DNA from: Nitrospira sp.
GTDB lineage: Bacteria > UBA10199 > SBBF01
DNA length: 39,300 bases
Direction: 5' to 3'
Assembly (NCBI GenBank): GCA_005240075.1
Contig: SBBF01000009.1
Location: 1 to 39,300, forward strand
Below, in pieces: positions 15,835 through 24,050 of this stretch (position 1 is the stretch's first letter; each line of letters starts with the position of its first letter). The position numbers and the translations under genes are program-made. The notes beneath the pieces are model-generated. The model did no database searches. It had not been told where the DNA came from and was given only the letters and a program-made list of their open reading frames with translations.

Positions 15835-17124
15835 ATGCAGATTATCTCCGCTAAATATTTGCTCACTATGGATTCCCCCCCCATCTCCGATGGGGGAATA
15901 ATTGTTGAAGAGGGAAAAATTGTTGCTGTTGGTCCGAAGAGCGATCTTTTGTCCCAATACAAAGTCGAACAAACCGAAAACTATCCCGATCATGTTCTTA
16001 TGCCGGGGCTTGTTAATGCCCATGTTCATCTGGATATGGGGGCTCATCGCAATTTTCCCTTTGATCCGGTCAGAAACCTTTTGCCGGAAGTCAATTTTGT
16101 CGACTGGCTGATCTCCTGTATTGATTATAAAAAGAAGGCGAGACAAGAGAGTTTAAGAGAAGCGCTGGAAGAAGGAATCGCCCAAAGCATTGAAGCGGGG
16201 ACAACCTGTGTGGGGGACATGGGGAGCTTTGAGGGGATTTTTCAGCTTTTGCAGTCGGCAGGGCTCCGCGGCGTTGTCTTTCCGGAAGTCATTAATTACG
16301 ACAAGTGGCTGACCCAGGATCTTTATGAAAGTGCGCTGGCCACGGTGGAAAAATATCAGGAGGCCGGTTTTCCGCTCCTGAAAGTGGGGCTCGCCCCTTA
16401 TTCTCCCTACACCCTTTCGCGGAATATTCTCAAAGTCATGTCGACTTACTGCGCCGGGACAAAAACGCCGCTGATGCTGCACACCGCGGAGAGTTTTTCG
16501 GAAATGGAATTTTTTTACAATTCTTCCGGCGATATTGCGAGTCGCTTTTTCCCCCGCGTCGGATGGGGGGACCAACTTCCCCCCGCTTTTCATAAAACCC
16601 CCATCGCTTATCTGGATGAAATCCAATTTTTAAAACCGGGGCCGATTCTGGTGGGCTGTGTGCAGGCGACTCCCGATGATTTATTGCGGATTGCCAAAGC
16701 ACAGGCCAAAGTGGTGTTGACCCCCCGGGCGAATCATTATCTTCAAGTGGGGGAGCCGCCGATCGAAAAAATGGCGGCCAGCCAAGTCCCGCTGGCGTTG
16801 GGAACCGACGGATTATCTTCAACCAATACCCTATCGATGTGGGATGAAATGCGGTTTGTGCATGAACAAATCATCAAAGGAAAAAATTCTTCATTAACCG
16901 CTTTGGATCTGCTCCGGATGGCCACCGTCAACGCCGCCCGGGCGCTCGGTTTGGAAAATCAGATTGGAACTTTGTCATCAGGGAAACGGGCCGATTATTT
17001 GGCTGTGAAGATTGACAATAATGTTACTATCGAAAATATTTCCTCTCACCTCGTTCAAAACACAAAGAGCTATCGGGTTCACAAAGTGGTGGTGGACGGG
17101 CGGGTATTGAAAAACATCATTTAA
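15835..17124 (+). CDS. Amidohydrolase-superfamily protein, chlorohydrolase/MTA-SAH-deaminase type
   Basis: A 429-aa protein of the TrzA/AtzA/MtaD branch of amidohydrolases. The metal-site residues H63 and H65 (NAHVHLD), H216 (HTAES) and D325 (ALGTDGLSS) are present, as is E219. The segment usually written AHCVH reads VGCVQA (G274, Q277), so the histidine that helps catalysis in characterised deaminases appears to be replaced. The following VVLTPRANHYLQVGEPP resembles aminofutalosine/SAH deaminase relatives. I start at ATG 15835; upstream in-frame codons from 15799 overlap panC. No Shine-Dalgarno is seen. It follows panC by 16 nt, likely in the same transcript. The substrate is unknown and the activity may differ from a deaminase. 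Confidence 0.8.
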   Translation: MQIISAKYLLTMDSPPISDGGIIVEEGKIVAVGPKSDLLSQYKVEQTENYPDHVLMPGLVNAHVHLDMGAHRNFPFDPVRNLLPEVNFVDWLISCIDYKKKARQESLREALEEGIAQSIEAGTTCVGDMGSFEGIFQLLQSAGLRGVVFPEVINYDKWLTQDLYESALATVEKYQEAGFPLLKVGLAPYSPYTLSRNILKVMSTYCAGTKTPLMLHTAESFSEMEFFYNSSGDIASRFFPRVGWGDQLPPAFHKTPIAYLDEIQFLKPGPILVGCVQATPDDLLRIAKAQAKVVLTPRANHYLQVGEPPIEKMAASQVPLALGTDGLSSTNTLSMWDEMRFVHEQIIKGKNSSLTALDLLRMATVNAARALGLENQIGTLSSGKRADYLAVKIDNNVTIENISSHLVQNTKSYRVHKVVVDGRVLKNII

Positions 17125-17153
17125 ACCAACAATTTTAACGGTTTGAAAAAAGC

Positions 17154-17186
17154 TTGACAACTTTTGGAATACTGGTTCAATCTTAT
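17154..17186 (+). promoter_or_regulatory. Candidate sigma-70 promoter
   Basis: A perfect TTGACA (17154-17159) is followed by weak -10 choices: TTCAAT at 17176 after 16 nt, or TCTTAT at 17181 after 21 nt. It sits 25-50 nt before the small membrane protein start. Confidence 0.4.
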
Positions 17187-17211
17187 TTTTTTAAACAGGA
17201 GGAGAATAATA

Positions 17212-17373
17212 ATGATCAAGAAAATTATCGGGGTTTTATGTTTGGTGGCAGGCGGCGTGATGTATATTATCGGTAACAACTCATCCCACTTAAGTGAACT
17301 GAAGGATTTTTTCTGGGTTCCGTTGCCGCTTGGAATCCTTCTGCTTCTGATTCCAAATAAAAAGAAAGCTTGA
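17212..17373 (+). CDS. Small two-segment membrane protein (DUF3185-like)
   Basis: A 53-aa protein starting with MIKKIIG after a textbook AGGAGGAG ribosome-binding site. Two hydrophobic segments (about 5-20 and 31-45) flank a short polar loop (GNNSSHLSELKD), and the C-terminus is KKKKA-like, on the cytoplasmic side. The N-terminal IIGVLCLVAGGVMYIIG pattern resembles DUF3185 proteins. It has its own candidate promoter. Function unknown. The strong translation signal supports a real gene despite its size. Confidence 0.7.
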   Translation: MIKKIIGVLCLVAGGVMYIIGNNSSHLSELKDFFWVPLPLGILLLLIPNKKKA

Positions 17374-17467
17374 AAGAATAAGACAACCCCTCTGGGATAA
17401 AATGAGTGTCTGAATTGCACAGGATCGAAAATTGGTTTGATTAAGTCTCTTCAAGGTTTGGGAGAGA

Positions 17468-19507
17468 TCAGTAAGCCAGCGCTCTCAAAATTTCTCCGTC
17501 GACTTCGAAAGTTTCCAGATTGGTGGTGGAGTCGACAACTCCCCCATCGCTGTTGACCAGCGATTCCAGATAAGTTTGCAAAGTCTGTGATGAACTGTGT
17601 TCGACTGCTTTAAAAGCCAGCAGGGCATAGGCGGTTGCCTGGTAAGGGTTGTCGTTGGCTGAGCCATTGGTCACATAGCCAGATGCGTTGACCAAAGTTT
17701 CAAGTCGTGTGGTCAGGCTAGAGATCAATGAAGAATAGGTTGTTGATTCAGAACTGGTGGCCAAAACAAAGAGAGGCATGGCCAATGAAAGATCGCCGTA
17801 AGTATAGGTGGTGTCAGCATCGTAGGCGGGAAGAAAAATATTTTGAGTGTAATCAACCAGAAGGCTTAAACTGTCGGTGGCATCCTGGCTGAAATTTGTC
17901 GACAAACTGGCCATGGCCGATACCGCTTCAGCACAGAGCCCCATGTCCCACGGAATCAATCCTGGAATCGAAGCGCGCCCCTGGATGATTCGGTTGAAAA
18001 TTCCATCGACTCTTTTGGTGGCATCGTCCCCGTAAGTGGTGTCACGCGCGTTCAGCAGTTGATCAAAAGCAGAAACAACGGTTGCCTGAAGCGGGACGTC
18101 GGGATTGTCCGTTAAATACCAGGCTAACAGGGTCCAGTTGGGGCAGGAAATATTTTTGGAGGTGTCGGCAGGATCGGTCAGAAAAGTAGTGATCAATCCC
18201 TCAAAATAATTCACAGTCGTTGTGAGTGCACTACTCCATGTGAGCGTGCTCACCGACCGGCTTGTGGCCAGATCCATAAAATCAAACCAACCAAGAGCCG
18301 AAACACCGGTGACGTTTTGGTAACCGGTGGTCTCTGGAGTTAAAGCTTGCGAGACATCCTGTTGCCAGTCAAAGCTCCCATCGTCGTTTTGAACCGTGGC
18401 CAATCGGTTGGCGAGCAAGGTCAGAACATTAAAATCAGCTGTTACTTGAAAAGGGATTGCCGGTCCCTCGTAAAACCAAACATGTCTTCCGGTGTCTTCG
18501 GCAATCACAATGTCGCAGGTGGGATTAACCGCAAATCCTTCCTGGTCAGTGTGCGGAAGGCTCCACTCCTGAATAAAAGTTCCGTTGGTATCTAGAGAAA
18601 CCAGTTTGTCGTTGGAATCATAAGCGGCATAAACATGCCCGGTTGTTGAATCGTAATCGAGTCCGGCTAGATTCGTTCGCCCCGAAACTGGCGTTATTTT
18701 ATTGATGAAGGTGACCGATGTGGAGGTGGAACTGGTTTGAATGGGAAGCTCAAAAATATAAATCGCTCCCTCCCCCTGATGACCAGCGTAAAAATAACCC
18801 CCTTCACTGCTTAAACTGTCCGGGACAAAGATCAACGCTTCCAGCCCCTGATTGTCAGCCCCGGTCATCCAGGAGGTGAGAGTGAAAGTACGAAGAACAG
18901 TACCGGTGGCCGGATCAAACTCTTTAATGCCGTCCGGATTTTCAATTCCCAGATAGATGTAATTGTTGATCCCCGGTGCGTCGGTGATCCCCTCAAGGTC
19001 GGCGCTGGCGGTCCATTCAGTTATGTTGGTCCCATCCCAATCCATCATGGTGACTGTCCCCTCATCGCTGACCAAAAGAAGCTGGCCGGTCGGTTCGTAA
19101 AAATCAGCGCCGCTCGGCTCATAGAGAGCGGCCAGTCCCCCCGCAATGTCAGTGGGAGTTCCAGAAAACGAAAAATAATCTTCACATCCTGTCGAGGTTG
19201 AACTTGTCGATGATATGGAACTACTGGAGGCATCGGAAGAAGAACTGGAAGAACTGCTCGAAGAGGAAGCATCGGTGGAGGGGGAACTTTCTGTTGGAAT
19301 GACTTCATCGGTGGCCCCCTCTGAGGCCTCTTCGGCTGAATCTTCTTCAGCCGGATTTTCTTCGGTTGATTCATCCCCCGAATCAAACGGAGCGGCTGAC
19401 GATCCGTCATCAGAAGGAGCGGGGTTTGTAGAATCGCCGCAGGATATTAATCCGGCAACTATGCAAAAGATAAGAGGAAAAATAAAAATCTGTCGACTCT
19501 TCAGCAT
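17468..19507 (-). CDS. Lipoprotein with SdiA-regulated-like propeller and alpha/alpha repeats
   Basis: A 679-aa lipoprotein: signal peptide to ISC (lipidated Cys 23), an acidic and Ser-rich linker to about residue 105 (including a run of Ser), then a beta-propeller at about 110-355. The propeller has DLEGIT, GLEALIFVPDS, NLAGLDYDSTTGHVY and QEGFAVNPTCDIVIAED, the pattern of SdiA-regulated/YjiK-type domains. The C-terminal 300 residues contain repeats such as LATVQNDDGSFDW, like alpha/alpha toroid proteins (terpene-cyclase or pectate-lyase-10-like). The start MLKSRQ at 19507 is preferred over 19525. It is divergent from the next lipoprotein gene. Enzymatic activity is not predicted; binding or surface function is inferred. 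Confidence 0.78.
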   Translation of the reverse strand: MLKSRQIFIFPLIFCIVAGLISCGDSTNPAPSDDGSSAAPFDSGDESTEENPAEEDSAEEASEGATDEVIPTESSPSTDASSSSSSSSSSSDASSSSISSTSSTSTGCEDYFSFSGTPTDIAGGLAALYEPSGADFYEPTGQLLLVSDEGTVTMMDWDGTNITEWTASADLEGITDAPGINNYIYLGIENPDGIKEFDPATGTVLRTFTLTSWMTGADNQGLEALIFVPDSLSSEGGYFYAGHQGEGAIYIFELPIQTSSTSTSVTFINKITPVSGRTNLAGLDYDSTTGHVYAAYDSNDKLVSLDTNGTFIQEWSLPHTDQEGFAVNPTCDIVIAEDTGRHVWFYEGPAIPFQVTADFNVLTLLANRLATVQNDDGSFDWQQDVSQALTPETTGYQNVTGVSALGWFDFMDLATSRSVSTLTWSSALTTTVNYFEGLITTFLTDPADTSKNISCPNWTLLAWYLTDNPDVPLQATVVSAFDQLLNARDTTYGDDATKRVDGIFNRIIQGRASIPGLIPWDMGLCAEAVSAMASLSTNFSQDATDSLSLLVDYTQNIFLPAYDADTTYTYGDLSLAMPLFVLATSSESTTYSSLISSLTTRLETLVNASGYVTNGSANDNPYQATAYALLAFKAVEHSSSQTLQTYLESLVNSDGGVVDSTTNLETFEVDGEILRALAY

Positions 19508-19549
19508 GTCAGCCTGATAGCACAATAGAAAAATACGTCAAGAAGTCTA

Positions 19550-19578
19550 TTGTTCCCCTGATGTCAATGACGTATAAT
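19550..19578 (+). promoter_or_regulatory. Promoter for the lipoprotein gene at 19747
   Basis: TATAAT (19573-19578) is perfect, and TTGTTC (19550-19555) lies 17 nt upstream. Transcription would begin near 19585, leaving a leader of about 160 nt. The leader holds GCCTGCAGGC (19610-19619) and repeated GGTCCTG words at 19601 and 19679, probably dispersed-repeat debris. Confidence 0.45.
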
Positions 19579-19746
19579 TGCTGAAAAATACCACCCAACG
19601 GGTCCTGCCGCCTGCAGGCATCCCGCTGGTGCTCGTACCTCGATTTGGATTGTTTTATAATGATTTCTTTTGGCTCGGTCCTGCGCGCCATCGGGAGCCC
19701 TCCTTCCGGCGCCACCCATTGGGTCCCGGTATTTTTCAGTAAGCTC

Positions 19747-21174
19747 ATGAAAACTTTTCTGAGTCTTAAAAGTTTTTTTAGTTTTTTAGTCATCTTTTTT
19801 TTTCTCGCCTGCGGCTCAGGGGGGACTGAAACGGGAAACAGCACGGATGGAGAGGAGGGGGATGACGGAACATCGGGAGGAGGGGTCCGGGTTGTGGGGG
19901 AACTTTCCTCGCTCACTGTTTCCTCATTGGTTCTCAATCAGGAATCAACGGAAGGAACAGTGACTGATGTAGTGGCAGTCAGTCCCGAAACGGGTGGTTC
20001 TGCTTGCGATACCCAAGACATTGGAGATAACGGAACGTTTGAAATCGAAATTGAGGAGGGACAACCCTGGTTTTTATATTTCATTGATCGCTCGACGAAT
20101 GAATTTCTGGGGCAGTATTATTCGGAGGATCTTGATTTGGATACCCTTGTTCCATTGGTAGCCGAAGGGGAAATTGATTTGGGCACTTTGACCATTGATG
20201 GCGACACAGGGCTGGCCAGCTCTTCCCTGTCGATTGGCAATATTCTTGCTGATCTCGGAATTACGGAGATGGTTGCCGAGGCGATCGGAAATCTGGATGA
20301 CATTGCTGGCCGTTATCAGAATCCCGATCTGGATGGGGACGGTACGTTGGATTGTGAAGGGGAACAAAGTTTCATCCTTGATTTTCATGTTCGTTACAAC
20401 ATGCTGTTGAGCGGGACTCAGGCGACAATTGATGATATCATCGATGACTTTTTAGATCAGGACGACACCACCTTTGAATATGTGAACACAGGAATTTATG
20501 TTGCTTATCCCACTTCTTATTCTTCGGAAGATACGGGGAGTGTTACGTTTGTCGACTCAGACGTTACGACCGACGAAGGGGGGGCGATTCCTGCTAACAC
20601 AGCCACCTCCGATGTGACGACAAACAATTTTGGAGACTACAACGGGTTTGGGCCGAATACCAGTTCCACATCAGAACTTCCCACAGGGACTATCATTTAC
20701 AGCTTTGGGGACAAGACGCTTACTTTTTCGGGGCTCAGAGCCCCTTCATTGGCTGAAATCTCCGCGTCAGAGGGAAGGATTTTTCCTTTCATCACCTTCA
20801 CAAAAACCGATTCCAGTTGTACGACAGATTGCACTCTTTCCAATGTCGGTTATCAGTGGCTCAAAAAAACAGAAGAGGGTTGGACGGAAGCATCCACCGA
20901 CGAGCTTGATCTTCTGATAGCAGGAGATGGAGGTAATATTTCGATCCGGGTTGATGACGACGAGAACAGGGGCATAGGCATTACTATTCCCAAAACCAGT
21001 GTGAGCGGGGAGATTGAATGGAACTCCAGCAATGCCAATCTATCAGGGGTGACAGACGATGAATTTGAGGCGGTCACAACCGATCAGATCTGCCATTTGG
21101 GATTAAGCTACGACGATCAGTTGGGAATGCGTTATTTTCAGGGAATCAACGATGCCCCGGGGACCTGTCTCTAA
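19747..21174 (+). CDS. Acidic lipoprotein of unknown function
   Basis: A 475-aa secreted lipoprotein starting MKTFLSLKSF, with a hydrophobic core ending FLAC (Cys 22 lipidated) and a Gly/Thr/Asp linker. The next region (about 65-160) looks like a small beta-sandwich with FEIEIEEGQPWFLYF, as in carboxypeptidase-regulatory-like domains. It is followed by a helical stretch (IGNILADLGITEMVAEAIG) and a calcium-loop-like DLDGDGTLDC. The C-terminal half is beta-rich with paired cysteines. ATG 19747 is used because only it gives a proper signal peptide; the reading frame is open much further upstream. It is divergent from the propeller lipoprotein. Function not recognised. Confidence 0.78.
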   Translation: MKTFLSLKSFFSFLVIFFFLACGSGGTETGNSTDGEEGDDGTSGGGVRVVGELSSLTVSSLVLNQESTEGTVTDVVAVSPETGGSACDTQDIGDNGTFEIEIEEGQPWFLYFIDRSTNEFLGQYYSEDLDLDTLVPLVAEGEIDLGTLTIDGDTGLASSSLSIGNILADLGITEMVAEAIGNLDDIAGRYQNPDLDGDGTLDCEGEQSFILDFHVRYNMLLSGTQATIDDIIDDFLDQDDTTFEYVNTGIYVAYPTSYSSEDTGSVTFVDSDVTTDEGGAIPANTATSDVTTNNFGDYNGFGPNTSSTSELPTGTIIYSFGDKTLTFSGLRAPSLAEISASEGRIFPFITFTKTDSSCTTDCTLSNVGYQWLKKTEEGWTEASTDELDLLIAGDGGNISIRVDDDENRGIGITIPKTSVSGEIEWNSSNANLSGVTDDEFEAVTTDQICHLGLSYDDQLGMRYFQGINDAPGTCL

Positions 21175-21258
21175 AGAAATCAAATAACCGACCGGAATTC
21201 GGACGGCTAACGTTTTTCAACTCAATCCCAACTCATTGTAATAATTCAATAACGATTC

Positions 21259-21276
21259 TTGGCACAAAAATTGCTT
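21259..21276 (+). promoter_or_regulatory. Sigma-54-like -24/-12 promoter
   Basis: TTGGCAC, five A residues, then TTGCTT gives the GG and GC pairs with exactly the 10-nt spacing sigma-54 needs. Transcription would start near 21286, just before the YraN ATG at 21289. That leaves no room for the AAAGGGA ribosome-binding site, so the match could be fortuitous. Confidence 0.45.
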
Positions 21277-21288
21277 AAAGGGATCATC

Positions 21289-21690
21289 ATGGTTGATGAG
21301 ACTACCAAGGATCATTTTCTTAAAACTACCGGCAACGAGGGGGAGAGTGAGGCGGAGCGATATCTCAAAAAAAACGGATTTAAAATTGTGGAACGGAATT
21401 TCTCCTGCCGGTCGGGGGAGATCGACATCATGGCCGAAAAAAAGGGGGAGCTTCATTTCATTGAAGTCAAAACGCGCCGCTCCCTTCGCTATGGCGATCC
21501 ACTGGAAGCGATCACCCCCTGGAAGCAACAACGGATGTTTCGCGCGGCCCACTATTATCTCCATCTCCACCCCTGGCGGCAGAAATCGGCCCGTTGTTTT
21601 TCGGTGATGAGTATTTATAATCCAGACAACGAACAGGCCAAAATCGAATTTATCCCGAATGCTTTCGAAGTGTGGGGAAACTATTATTAA
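21289..21690 (+). CDS. yraN: YraN/UPF0102 family putative nuclease-fold protein
   Basis: A 133-aa UPF0102 protein with the family pattern GNEGESEAERYLKKNGFKIVERNF, RSGEIDIMAEKKGELHFIEVKTR and a C-terminal basic strand region. The conserved E, D and ExK residues of a PD-(D/E)XK nuclease fold are all present (E of GESEAE, D of GEIDIM, EVK). The cellular function of the family is unresolved. I start at ATG 21289 with AAAGGGA before it; the TTG at 21259 belongs to the promoter-like motif. tatA follows 47 nt later under its own promoter. Confidence 0.9.
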   Translation: MVDETTKDHFLKTTGNEGESEAERYLKKNGFKIVERNFSCRSGEIDIMAEKKGELHFIEVKTRRSLRYGDPLEAITPWKQQRMFRAAHYYLHLHPWRQKSARCFSVMSIYNPDNEQAKIEFIPNAFEVWGNYY

Positions 21691-21699
21691 GTTTTTGAA

Positions 21700-21749
21700 T
21701 GGACAAATTTAACGGAATTCTTTTATAGTTTAAACCTATGTTTAAACTA
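21700..21749 (+). promoter_or_regulatory. tatA promoter with perfect palindrome over the start codon
   Basis: TGGACA (21700-21705) and TATAGT (21724-21729) are 18 nt apart, putting transcription start near 21736, 2 nt before the ATG. TAGTTTAAAC (21726-21735) and GTTTAAACTA (21740-21749) form a perfect 10-bp inverted repeat with spacer CTAT. It overlaps the -10 and the start codon. It may be an operator, or a hairpin that hides the start. Confidence 0.55.
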
Positions 21750-21917
21750 GGCCCATGGGAAATAGCTCTGATAGTCGTCATTGTTCTTATCATCTTCGGC
21801 CCCAAACGCCTGCCTGAATTGGGTAAAGGCATCGGCCAATTTTTCAAGAATTTCACCAAAAGCCTCAAAGGGGAATCGGACGACTCCGAATCACAAAAGC
21901 CGGATAAAAAAGAATAA
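21738..21917 (+). CDS. tatA: Twin-arginine translocase subunit TatA/E
   Basis: A 59-aa protein that fits TatA/TatE: a short N-terminus (MFKLGPWE), one transmembrane helix (IALIVVIVLIIF), the hinge FGPKRLPELGKGIG, an amphipathic helix (QFFKNFTKSLKG) and an acidic/basic tail ending KPDKKE. TatA forms the pore-like assembly that exports folded proteins with twin-arginine signals. No Shine-Dalgarno precedes the ATG, in keeping with a near-leaderless transcript. tatB or tatC is not seen in this window. The gene ends 10 nt before the convergent helicase stop. Confidence 0.92.
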   Translation: MFKLGPWEIALIVVIVLIIFGPKRLPELGKGIGQFFKNFTKSLKGESDDSESQKPDKKE

Positions 21918-21927
21918 CCAAAAAAAT

Positions 21928-23163
21928 CTACCGTCTCCTTCTTCGCCCGAAGCGGAGGGGGGTTTTGGGCTTGAACTCCACGAATGGGGGGACGCCGGGG
22001 ACGGTGCAACGGGGGATTTCCTGACCGAGCGTTTGTTCAATCTCCTTGACCATCGTGACATCTTTCCAGGTGGCAATCGTGGAAACCAACCCGACAGCAT
22101 TTCCACGCGCGGTACGGCCCGCACGATGGATATATTCCTCCACCGTTCCCGGAATATCAAAATTGACGATGTGTTCAATAGCCGGGATATCAATCCCCCG
22201 CGATGCGATGTCAGTTGCCACTAAAATTCTGTGAGCCCCTTCCCGAAAACTTTTCAAGGCCTCCACCCGTTCCGACTGGCTTCGGTCGGAATGAATTTTG
22301 GTTACCGGGTGTCCCTCCTTATCCAGCATTCTAAAAAGCCAATCGGCATCGATCCGTGTCCGGGTAAAAACCAGCGTGCTCCCCAGTTCCTGATTCAGGA
22401 GAGTCACAAGGCAGTTTTGTTTGTTTTCCCTTTCAACAAGGTAGAGGCGGTGGGAAATCCCGACCGCCGCTTTTCCCTCGGGCAAAATATCAATTCGCAC
22501 CGGATCATGCAAAAATTGCCGCGCCAGCCGTTCAATCGGTCCCGGCATGGTGGCCGAAAACATGAGCGTATGCCGTTTTTTGGGAATCCTTTTTAAAATT
22601 TCCTCGATTTGCGGAAGAAAACCGAGGTCGAGCATGTGGTCCGCTTCATCCAGGACCAACTCTTCCAGCGTGTCCAATCTTACCGTCCCTCTCCGTAAAT
22701 GATCCATCATTCTCCCCGGTGTGGCCACAATGATGTCCGGTTTTTTGCTCAAATCCCGAATTTGAGGCCCCGCCTTCACTCCGCCAATAATGCAGGTGGT
22801 CGCCAGCTTGTGGGTCTTTCCAAAAAGATCCAAAAAAGCTTTGGTTTGAAGGGCGATTTCGCGCGTGGGGCAGAGGATCAATCCCCGAATTCCCCTTCCA
22901 TGGAGCAGTTTTTCCGCAAGGGGGAGAACAAAAGCAGCGGTTTTGCCTGAACCGGTCTGGGCCAGTCCAATCAAGTCTTTTCCTTTCAAGGCAATGGGAA
23001 TGACTTGCGCTTGAATGGGAGTGGGATGAATAAAACCAACCCGTTTGACCGAGGCCAGGATATCGGGTGACAACCCCAGCGATTCAAAGGTGCCCGGTGT
23101 TGTACTGACAGGATGGTGCCCCAGCGATAAGGGTTCATTGTTTATTGAATCAAGATTGGTCAT
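21928..23163 (-). CDS. rhlE: DEAD-box ATP-dependent RNA helicase (RhlE type)
   Basis: A 411-aa DEAD-box helicase with all core motifs in order: Q-motif (GFIHPTPIQAQ), motif I AQTGSGKT, Ia PTREIALQ, Ib TPGR, II DEAD (VLDEADHMLD), III SAT, then TRTRIDADWL, IV-V region DIASRGIDIP and VI HRAGRTARG. The C-terminal extension is short and ends in a run of arginines, so it is close to RhlE rather than to longer family members. Such proteins unwind RNA in ribosome assembly or decay. The N-terminal 30 residues are poorly conserved. No ribosome-binding site is clear. It runs convergent with tatA. Confidence 0.93.
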   Translation of the reverse strand: MTNLDSINNEPLSLGHHPVSTTPGTFESLGLSPDILASVKRVGFIHPTPIQAQVIPIALKGKDLIGLAQTGSGKTAAFVLPLAEKLLHGRGIRGLILCPTREIALQTKAFLDLFGKTHKLATTCIIGGVKAGPQIRDLSKKPDIIVATPGRMMDHLRRGTVRLDTLEELVLDEADHMLDLGFLPQIEEILKRIPKKRHTLMFSATMPGPIERLARQFLHDPVRIDILPEGKAAVGISHRLYLVERENKQNCLVTLLNQELGSTLVFTRTRIDADWLFRMLDKEGHPVTKIHSDRSQSERVEALKSFREGAHRILVATDIASRGIDIPAIEHIVNFDIPGTVEEYIHRAGRTARGNAVGLVSTIATWKDVTMVKEIEQTLGQEIPRCTVPGVPPFVEFKPKTPLRFGRRRRR

Positions 23164-23280
23164 TTATCAATTAGCCGAACGGGTCCTGTCTTTGCTCCTC
23201 CCCCGTTACTGCTTGTTTCACTGCGCGCTGGCGGGGGGCCTCCACTCAGATACCCATTCGACTCTCGTTTGTGTCCCTTA

Positions 23281-24044
23281 TTACTTTCTCAAAGAAGAGG
23301 AAAGGATGTTTTTTCGGATCCGGATATTTTGGGGGGTTATCTCCACCTGCTCATCGTCTTTGATAAACTCCAGAGCCTTCTCCAGAGTCAGAGGGTTAAC
23401 GGGTGTCAGTAGAACATTTTCGTCCTTTCCGGCCGCCCGGATGTTGGTCAGTTTCTTGGCTCTGCAGATATTCACATCCAGGTCATTGTCGCGCGTATGC
23501 CCCCCCCTTCCTTAATTCATTTCGATAGCCGATCAAACCGCGCGATGGGATCTGAAGTTCTCCTCTCCCTTTGACGGTGAACTGGCTGGCATTGCTTGTC
23601 CCCTCCAGCTTCAGCGCAACGTTATGAAGTGTTTCCTTCAGGAGCCGTTCATCAATTTTTCGGGACTGGACCCATTTACCATCTCTCCCGGAAAAGGACA
23701 AAGCGGGTTTGCGGCAGGGGCCCTTCAGCCGCATCGACCAGCAAAATCGCTCCGTCCACCATTTTCAATCCCCGCTCCACTTCCCCGCCGAAATCGGCGG
23801 GCCCCGGCGTGTCGATAATGTTGATTTTGACCCCGTTCCAGAAAATGGAGCAGTTTTTGGAGGCGATGGTAATCCCCCGCTCCCGTTCCAGGTCAAGATT
23901 GTCCATGACCCGCTCGGCCACCGCCTGATGGGCGCTAAAAATCCCGCTCTGTTTCAGCATATGATCCACCAGCGTGGTTTTTCCATGGTCCACATGCGCG
24001 ATGATGGCAATATTCCTGATTTTGTCCTGAAGGCTTTGACGTCT
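23281..24044 (-). pseudogene. typA: Decayed typA/bipA GTPase gene
   Basis: Pieces of TypA (BipA), a ribosome-associated translational GTPase, remain in order. An N-terminal G domain has [28 protein letters not shown] and [15 protein letters not shown], where the normal catalytic His of DTPGHAD is Pro. A fragment [14 protein letters not shown]...VKGRGELQ joins directly to IPSRGLIGYRNE. The C-terminal part DNDLDVNICRAKKLTNIR to IRIRKNILSSSLRK follows in another frame. Large deletions (the middle of the G domain and about a hundred residues before IPSRG), a frameshift at the G-run near 23500, and loss of the start codon show it is not functional. The 5' end carries the 39-bp repeat copy at 24012-24050. 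A functional typA may exist elsewhere. Confidence 0.9.
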
Positions 24045-24050
24045 ATTTAA
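24012..24050. repeat. 39-bp direct repeat, copy 1 (typA side)
   Basis: Identical over 39 bp to 27446-27484, with unrelated sequence on both flanks. It encodes the N-terminal residues of typA ([12 protein letters not shown], read on the minus strand), which continue here into the rest of the pseudogene. The TAA stop of the ATPase gene at 24047-25459 lies in it. Confidence 0.9.

Noticed and set aside
19656-19661. A second TATAAT before the lipoprotein at 19747
   Set aside because: No acceptable -35 at the right distance; 19550-19578 is better.
21259-21288. TTG at 21259 as start of yraN
   Set aside because: The codons read as the sigma-54-like element, and the family N-terminus fits ATG 21289.
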